A stretch of DNA of 64,000 nt, from positions 26,675,093 through 26,739,092 of the forward strand of contig NC_081542.1 in assembly GCF_901000735.1 (NCBI RefSeq), written 5' to 3'. The stretch comes from Corylus avellana (lineage: Eukaryota; Streptophyta; Magnoliopsida; Fagales; Betulaceae). A program made the position numbers and the translations under genes. Below the pieces are notes generated by a model. That model made no database searches and was not told the DNA's origin. It worked only from the letters and a program-made list of their open reading frames with translations. Each line of letters starts with the position of its first letter. Within the stretch, counting starts at the first letter, position 1. Positions 57,284 through 64,000 of this stretch are shown piece by piece.

Positions 57284-60200
57284 CTAATTTAAGAAGACAT
57301 CTTGGGAGATGAAAGCAGCCCATGCATCCTGTAACCACATAGGACATTTGCATCGTCTTAATTATACTAATCATCCAAATTGAAATATACTTGTCCACTA
57401 ATCATTTTCCCCTCAAATTTTGTTAGTGTTTTTCTTACATTTTCCCTTTTTAAAGCCAAACTGATGGTAAAATGGTCTATTCATGTGCCTAGATTGAAAA
57501 AATTCTTTGTAAGAGACAAAAGTTACCTGAAGGATGGAGAATGCCTTCTCTGCAACATATTTTTGTGGAAGTGTTGCTCCTCTTTGTTGCAGTTTGTCTG
57601 GGTGGAGACATAGCCTTGCTTTCTGATAAGCTTTCTTCACTTGTGAGCTCTCTGTTAGGCTGGTTAGAGGGATAGCACACCAGCCACTATTGGGCCACAG
57701 AATCTGGATTAATGTCAAACAAAATGGTTATGTATCATCTAATACATGATAGCCATTAGCCAAAAAAAAAAAAGAAAAAAAAAAAAAAAAGTAAAAAGAA
57801 AAAAGATGAAAAGGAAAACAGCAACAACAATGAGAGTAGGAGAAGAAGTCAGAAGATGGTTAATATCAAGCATCAAAGATCTTACATGATGTAGTTTTGA
57901 AAGCAGTATCTTTATGTTGGTTTCTTTGCCAGCTGACCACAACCTTATGCATTCATCCAATAGCTCCACTTCCATCTATAGTTTTTCATGAAAAAAAAAA
58001 AAAAAAAACTAAGATAATCTAAGATATCTGGAGGAAGAGATGGAAAAGCTCCAATATCTTGCTGTCTTTTATTCTCAAGGCATGTCAGACAAGCTTACAT
58101 ATTTTTCTGACTGCTGTTTTTCTTCTTCAGCTGTCCAATTTCTTTGTTCTTCTTCCTAAAAAAGAAGTAGAAGGGGAAGAAGCTGTAAACACATTGGCAA
58201 TGCCATCACTTTAACTAGTTTAAGATGTCTTCTAACAAGAACTTTCCTCTTGTTAGAAAGGAGACAATTTACAAAGAACCGAAAAGGTAAGAAATTGCCT
58301 TCTGATAACAATTGCTTGCACCACTGATAAGACATTTAAACTATGGAAGCCAAGGTATTGCAACCAACATAAATGTTAGCTGTCTTCACAGTTTCAAATG
58401 CAAGAAATACAGACATTATTACAATAATAAGGGTTTCCTTCGGGTTGTGGCCTCCCAAACAGTTTCAGTTGATAAATTTCATGTACATCGCAGTGACTCT
58501 TTTATAATGTCATAATATTTATCCATTATGCTCTCAGGAAACATTACTTTACCTCTGTAGATTGAATCATTCTGTGGCCATCAATCGCTTGATCTGAAAA
58601 TTCACCAGGATTAGGCCTTCCTGCATAAATATTATATGAAAATTTTGTTATTTATCTTCTTGTTAGACTCCTCTAATTTATGTCAAAATTAAATAACCAC
58701 ATCACCTTCAATTTCAACAGGCTGCTCATTGTTGTCACATTGTCTCATGCTCAAATCTTTCTCAGAACTCTGTGCTTGAAACTTCTCTTTGGCCCATGCA
58801 ATTGCTTCGTCAACAGAAACCGTTTCACCGCAGGTTCCTTCTCTATGGTAAGAGTTGATCTCAATGACATAAGAGCTCATAACTTCATCATCTTCCTGTT
58901 CTGGGAATTCATGATCTTGAATCCCAGATTCAGGCTCAAGGTCCTGATGAAGTGAAGAGACAGCTGAGGAAGAGGAGTTGAGTTCTGCAGGATCATCTAC
59001 AGATATTTTGACACTTCCATATGAATTTGGTTCAAGACTAATGGTTTCTGGGGATGAGACCTGCCTTCTGAATCCACTATAGGAGGTTCTGAAATTCTCG
59101 TGGTACTCATTTTCCATGAATTGGTTTTCAGTGTAAGAAGAGAGATTGCAAGGAAAAGCAGGATTCCCTTGTTTCTTGGGATATTCTTCTGTCATCATTG
59201 TTGATGAGTTCCATCTAGCTGGGACACTAATTGGCCTGTAAATCAAGTTATATAATCTTATCTTAAAGTCTTGATTGTTGGGATTCTGAATTAAGAAAAT
59301 CATTGTATCAATTGTTCAATGAATTGCATTGGACAGTGAAGTATTTGTACAAAGGTTGTCATAACCACAAGACCCTAAGGTTAGTACGCCGGGCAAATTG
59401 CATATTAACTTTTTATTACCTTAAACTTTTGGAACAGTTGGTAATTTAACATAGTCTTAGCGTAGAGATTATGAGTTCAAATCCGAACTCCCATAGTTTA
59501 CCATATCTCAATGAAAATATTTAACGTGCTACCTACTTCTTATTAACTTAAATTTTTGAGACAGCTGATAATTTAAAGTTGATTCTATGAATCCACAGGC
59601 CTCAGAGCCTAGAATTTCTACCGACAAAGCCAATTTCCCGCTATAATAAATAAACAAATATTCCTTTTTATAACTATTATTACTATACAATTATTTATCA
59701 AAATCAATTACTAGAATAAAAGATGTGAACAATTAATACACATATACAATTATTTATTAAAAATCATTTTTAGGCATTTGAGTCGGTGCGAGGACAAACA
59801 CGTCATAATGTCCCATCCCGGCTTTTACTCCCGCGATTAGCGGGATCAAACGACATCGTACCATTATTCCGTTATTCCCTCAAATACCCTTTCGATTACC
59901 AAAACGCAAAGTGTAAAAACGAGTAAATATAAAAATTAAAAAGGACATAAACGTCAAATTAACGTAAGAAAAGCAAAAGCATGGACGAGATTATAGTACG
60001 GTACCTGAGCTTTGAAGCAAAGGAGGACAATGCCACGTCATCTCCGATCACCGGCCGGAGAGGGCTCAGCTCCTCCGAGCTCAGCGCCGAGGACGAGTTC
60101 GACTTCGCCTTCGACGTCGGCCGGGACCGCTCCCTCGACCGCCTCCGATCATCATCCGACCCAAATATATCGCTATAGAACCCGTCACTCCTCGCCGGAA

Positions 60201-60480
60201 TCCTGAACGCCGGCAGGCTCCGACCACCCCGGGTCACCGGGGTCACAAACTCCGGCTTCCTGAAAATCTCCTCGTAGAAGCCATTAGAATTCGAGAAGTC
60301 CCCTGAGAATTTACGCTGAAGAACGCTCCGCGGGGGCCCGCCGAAGACGTCGGCGAAGTCGTCTGCGTCGAGGGTCCCGGCGTGGCCGAAAAGGGATCGT
60401 CTGGACGAAGTATCCTCAACGGAACGGCGCCTGGGGAGGCTGGGCGCCATTCCCATGCGCATTCGCCACGAGTCGTCCAT
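57284..60480 (-). CDS. Auxilin/JAC1-like J-domain protein
   Basis: Seven exons on the minus strand join in frame: 60480-60005, 59235-58706, 58620-58553, 58155-58099, 57975-57886, 57703-57527, 57328-57284, giving 480 residues. Exon 1 holds conserved N-terminal features (DDFADVFGGPPRSVL, FYEEIFR, GFYSDIFGSDDD, LSPLRPVIGDDV). Exon 2 is acidic and Ser-rich and ends with VDEAIAWAKEKFQ. The C-terminus is an auxilin-type J domain: IRLWSAGKETNIKILLSKLH, ILWPNSGW, VKKAYQKARLCLHPDKLQQRG with the HPD motif, then EKAFSILQDAWAAFISQD. Such proteins recruit Hsc70, for clathrin uncoating or, for JAC1, blue-light chloroplast movement. The N-terminal pattern points to the auxilin-like paralogue group rather than JAC1 itself. 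The protein is shorter than Arabidopsis JAC1 (about 650). The final exon codes for only 14 residues. Confidence 0.88.
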
Positions 60481-60555
60481 ATTATCCGGCGCCGGAGGCC
60501 GGGTTGAATGTGGCCGGAAAACACAGTACTGAAAGAAGAAGAATTAACGTGGGTT

Positions 60556-60567
60556 TTATATATATAG
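60556..60567 (-). promoter_or_regulatory. TATA box of the J-domain gene
   Basis: On the minus strand CTCTATATATATAAAA lies about 80 bases before the start codon at 60480. A TTCTTCTTCTTTCAG pyrimidine stretch follows it. Confidence 0.5.
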
Positions 60568-60599
60568 AGGCGTGGATGAGAAAAAGGAGGTTTGTGGGA

Positions 60600-63500
60600 A
60601 AGTGGTTAACTTTATCTTTTCTTTTGGCTTAAAAAAGTTGGTAGGGTTTATGGGTATATATAAAGTGATAATGAATGAAATCTTGATGATGTTTTGGAAT
60701 ATCATCACACTAATTAAGCACACACACTTGACACTTGCTTACCTGGAAAGAAGATGTTTTTCGGTTCAATGATGCCATAAATTAATGCTCTTTGTTTTTT
60801 GTTTTGGTGGAGTGTAATAGTTTTGTGTAATGATGGGGATAAAATGAAAAAAAAAATTGTTATGATTGAGTTGAGCTCAAGATTTTTCTTCTTCCCAAAA
60901 TATTGTGTACGTACATGTACCATACAACTTGAACTGTGTAGTAGGGAAATGATAATATATATATATTTTCAAAATAAGTTAAAAGGATATCTTACAAGTT
61001 TCTTGTATTTAACTTATATTTTTCTACAAATTTAATAAATCAATTATTAAATTTATGAGATCTACTATTAATTTATGTGGAGTCCATAAATCTAATAATT
61101 AATTTGTAAGATGAGATGAGGAAAATATGAGAAAAATAATGAAGCCTAACATTTCTCTTTTAAAAAATAATATTCACATAGCATCAGGAGAACACGATAA
61201 ATAACCGTAGCATTTGTCATTGTTCTCTTCATCTTATGTGGATATTGTTTTCTGAAGAAAAAAAATGACCAAAAAAAAAAAAAAAACTCGTACAAACAAT
61301 ATTTATGTAGGATGAGGAGAGCATAAAAAAGAACTATAGCATTTACTCTTTAAAAATGAATGTGAAAATCACACATACTAAAGATAGATATCACGTTATT
61401 AATTAGATTAAGAAACTACATTTTTATCTCATAATGCTAATATAATATTATCAACCAACCATTAGATCAATCAAAAAAAAAAAAAAAAACGTAATGTTAA
61501 ACATTACATTTTTACCTTGTAACTATCTCATAATGTTGAGCCACAGCTAGTTTCTGGATCAGTTATTGTTAAAAAATATTAAAAATTCAATGGTTGGTTG
61601 ATACTACTGTATCAACATTGTGAAATAATTAATTGTAAGATAAAAATATGACATATAACATTACTAAAAAAAAATAAAATAATAATTAATTAAAATTATT
61701 AAATTAATATTATGAGATAAAAATATAATATTAAATGGACGAGAGAGGGTCGGCTACCTTCTCGTCCACAAGCAATTTAAAATCAAGGACAACCATTTTC
61801 TTCTCGTCGACAAGCAGTTAAACCAAGGACAGCCATTTTCTTGTCCTCTGAGCATCTTATTAACAGCGGGCCTTTTGGCCAATTTCTATTTGTCCATTCT
61901 GGTTTGTACTCCTGTTGTATGCAAGGGTTCTCAGTACTTCTGACCCTTGTTGTTCTTTGCATGTTTTCTTTCATATATGTTTTTCTTCTTCTGGTTTTAG
62001 TTATGTAACTTTTAAATGGGGAGTAACATTAAAAATTATATTTTTATTTTATAATTATTTTATAATATTAAGGTGACAATCCGATCGCTCTTTGTTTATT
62101 TTTTAAATTAAAAAACCCAGGTAGGATTGACTCGAGTAGTTATTTTATGTGAGTGTGAATAGAGTAGCATCTACTAGCTAGTCGGAAATTAATGACAGAA
62201 GGAGTTTACAAGCCCAGTTGACTCATAGGCTGACCGGATCTAACTCCATCAAAACATTAATAAAATATAAAGTAATTTACACTAATCAAGCATATTGAAG
62301 ATTCGTGTTGCGAGAGTTGAGCCTATATCTTAATATTTATCTGATCGCATGAAATTAACTTAGGCCACTACTCATCTCTCTTTGTTTATTGTTTAGCATG
62401 TGCTGAGTAACATCATCTTAGGTAACAAACGGATCCTCTCAATTTCAAATGAAATGGAGAGGAACTGATTTGCTACTTTTGAGGGGTAAAATCGTCCACA
62501 TAAAGCAAAATTACAATTTTACCACTAAAACTTTAACCAATTAGTTTCTCTTCATTTGAAATGAAATGGAGATGATCCCATTTCTCTTGGATAAGCCTTC
62601 ATGGCACCTCTTCAAGTCACTCGTGAATTTTTTTGAAAAGCCCGCCGTTTCAACCCGGTTATCTTTTTCTTTTAACTGAAGTTTTGTTTGGGTACTGCTG
62701 AAACACATTTGCATACCTTTTAAAACCCAGTTTTGGGTTTCAGTTACTTACACGTGTAATAAGATTTTGTTTGAATTCATCTTGAATAACTAGTTGTTCA
62801 ATCCTGGCCGCTGAATTTGGGTTGATGGAATCGAACTGCCAGCAAGATGGGCTCATAATTGAGTGCGAAGAATGGGGCAATTGCTCTAGACGCGTTTTGA
62901 CCCTTGGATTCAATCATGGTCGTTTGAGGTAATCTTTACTTTTTCCTGCCGTGTTTTACCATGAGAGAACACGCTCAACTTTTTCATGGGCTTTACACTT
63001 CTTGCACATAAGGACAAAATAATCTGAGCCATTGGATCTATTATAACTTAAAAAATCATGATGGTAAAAAACATTAAAAATTGTTTCAATCATTGGCCGG
63101 CTTACCTCGACTCCTCTCTCATCCAAACCTAAATTCAGAAATTAATTTAAGTTTAGTTTGTTTTGTGGTCAACAAAATTATTTTTAATTTCAGCTGAAAG
63201 TATTTTTGGGTGTTTGGATCGTACGAAAAATCACCGACTACAACAGTAACAATATCCACTGTTTAACAACTTTTGATAGTAGATGATGTTTTTACACAAC
63301 TTAATAGGTAACATCAATTAACATGCCACATTTGTAATAAGTATCATTTTTCAAGTGTTTTGATGCTTAAAAAAGGCATAAATTATATAATTTAATAATC
63401 TAAAAGTTCAAAGAAATTGTAAGAAATTCTAATCACTTATGGCACCTATATGTATAGGGATATATGGCAACACCTTATCATTAATTTTTTTTTTTTTTAA

Positions 63501-64000
63501 AAAAAAAGTTTTGGTCATTATATATATTGGAATATTATCGTAAGTGGCTGGTACATGTGAAAATAAAAGAAATAATAAATAAATAGCTGTAAATGAAAAA
63601 GGTGAGGAAAAGGATGTGGTTGATAGGTGAAAAGGGGACAATGCATGCATGCCCTAAAAAGCTCTCTACTTTCCAACGGAGATATCATCATCAAATCAAT
63701 CTTTAATTAGAGAGTGCCATTAATCCACAGCCTTGCAAAAAGATAAGATTTTGAGGTGCAATTGTTAAAGCAAAAAGAGAAATCATGGTGCCCTAAGATC
63801 CTATCACCAATGACACAATTTAAGGTTGTTTATAGGAAGATCAAAATTTCTTAATCTCAAGGACCAACAAATTCAGGTCTGCTTGTTTACTAAGTAATGT
63901 GGTCCTAATTAATGACAACCTCTACTACTGCACAATGTGTTGAGGAAGGGGAACATGTTAATTAAAAGAAGTTGATTAAGTGAAAGATAATCATGGACCA
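60600..64000. other. AT-rich intergenic region
   Basis: No gene is supported. At 61400-61740 there are TA-rich repeats of TCTCATAATGTT and AACATTGTGAAAT type, possible Stowaway-like remains. At 62431-62583 an inverted pair (GGATCCTCTCAATTTCAAAT and ATGGAGATGATCCC) suggests a small MITE. A long T run followed by an A run is at 63485-63507. The remaining short open frames have no recognisable content. Confidence 0.5.

Noticed and set aside
63429..63650. 73-codon minus-strand open frame near the window end
   Set aside because: It covers an A/T run and shows no domain; chance expectation in such DNA.
1..64000. CRISPR arrays, operons, tRNA or rRNA genes
   Set aside because: None seen. The regular repeats present are minisatellites and transposon-derived, and the genes are split eukaryotic genes.

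Overview
This window looks like nuclear DNA from a dicot, probably a woody species. Genes have many exons with GT-AG introns. Introns and spacers carry LINEs, MITEs, long A/T runs and a plant endogenous pararetrovirus. There are two 100-base N gaps (37018-37117 and 56081-56180). No prokaryotic signatures were seen. A species call is not possible by reading alone.

Three host genes are supported. (1) An ILP1-type nuclear C3HC/Rsm1 zinc-finger protein on + (5334-11769); its first exon is not in the window, so positions 1-5333 are probably its first intron or upstream DNA. (2) Solanesyl/polyprenyl diphosphate synthase of the SPS3 type on +, with 12 exons from 40869 to 55352. It reconstructs to 421 codons plus stop, with both Asp-rich motifs. 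(3) An auxilin/JAC1-like J-domain protein on -, with 7 exons from 60480 down to 57284 and an HPD motif. SPS3 and the J-domain gene converge. The three genes have unrelated roles: nuclear BIR-like zinc finger, polyprenyl chain synthesis, and Hsc70 co-chaperone.

Region by region. 1-5333 holds a possible antisense processed pseudogene split by a 5'-truncated LINE with a clear 13-bp target duplication, a small MITE and GA-rich DNA. 5334-11769 is the ILP1-like gene. 13199-14693 is a MITE nested inside another inverted-repeat element. 14998-24990 is a tandem array of about 0.8-1.0 kb units, each with a 33-bp minisatellite, arranged as alternating A/B types with a higher-order period near 1.73 kb. 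Its flanking copies carry a degenerate minus-strand coding sequence of unknown family. 26860-39360 is a head-to-tail array of endogenous caulimovirid DNA on the minus strand. 40869-55352 is SPS3, 57284-60480 the J-domain gene, and 60600-64000 is AT-rich intergenic DNA.

The most interesting feature is the pararetrovirus array. One component carries movement protein, protease, reverse transcriptase and RNase H plus a downstream ORF, but no zinc-knuckle coat protein. The neighbouring, clearly diverged component carries zinc-knuckle coat protein, protease and a diverged homologue of the downstream ORF, but no reverse transcriptase. They share a related intergenic promoter region. This complementary split fits the bipartite genome proposed for some florendoviruses, although internal deletion is the main alternative.
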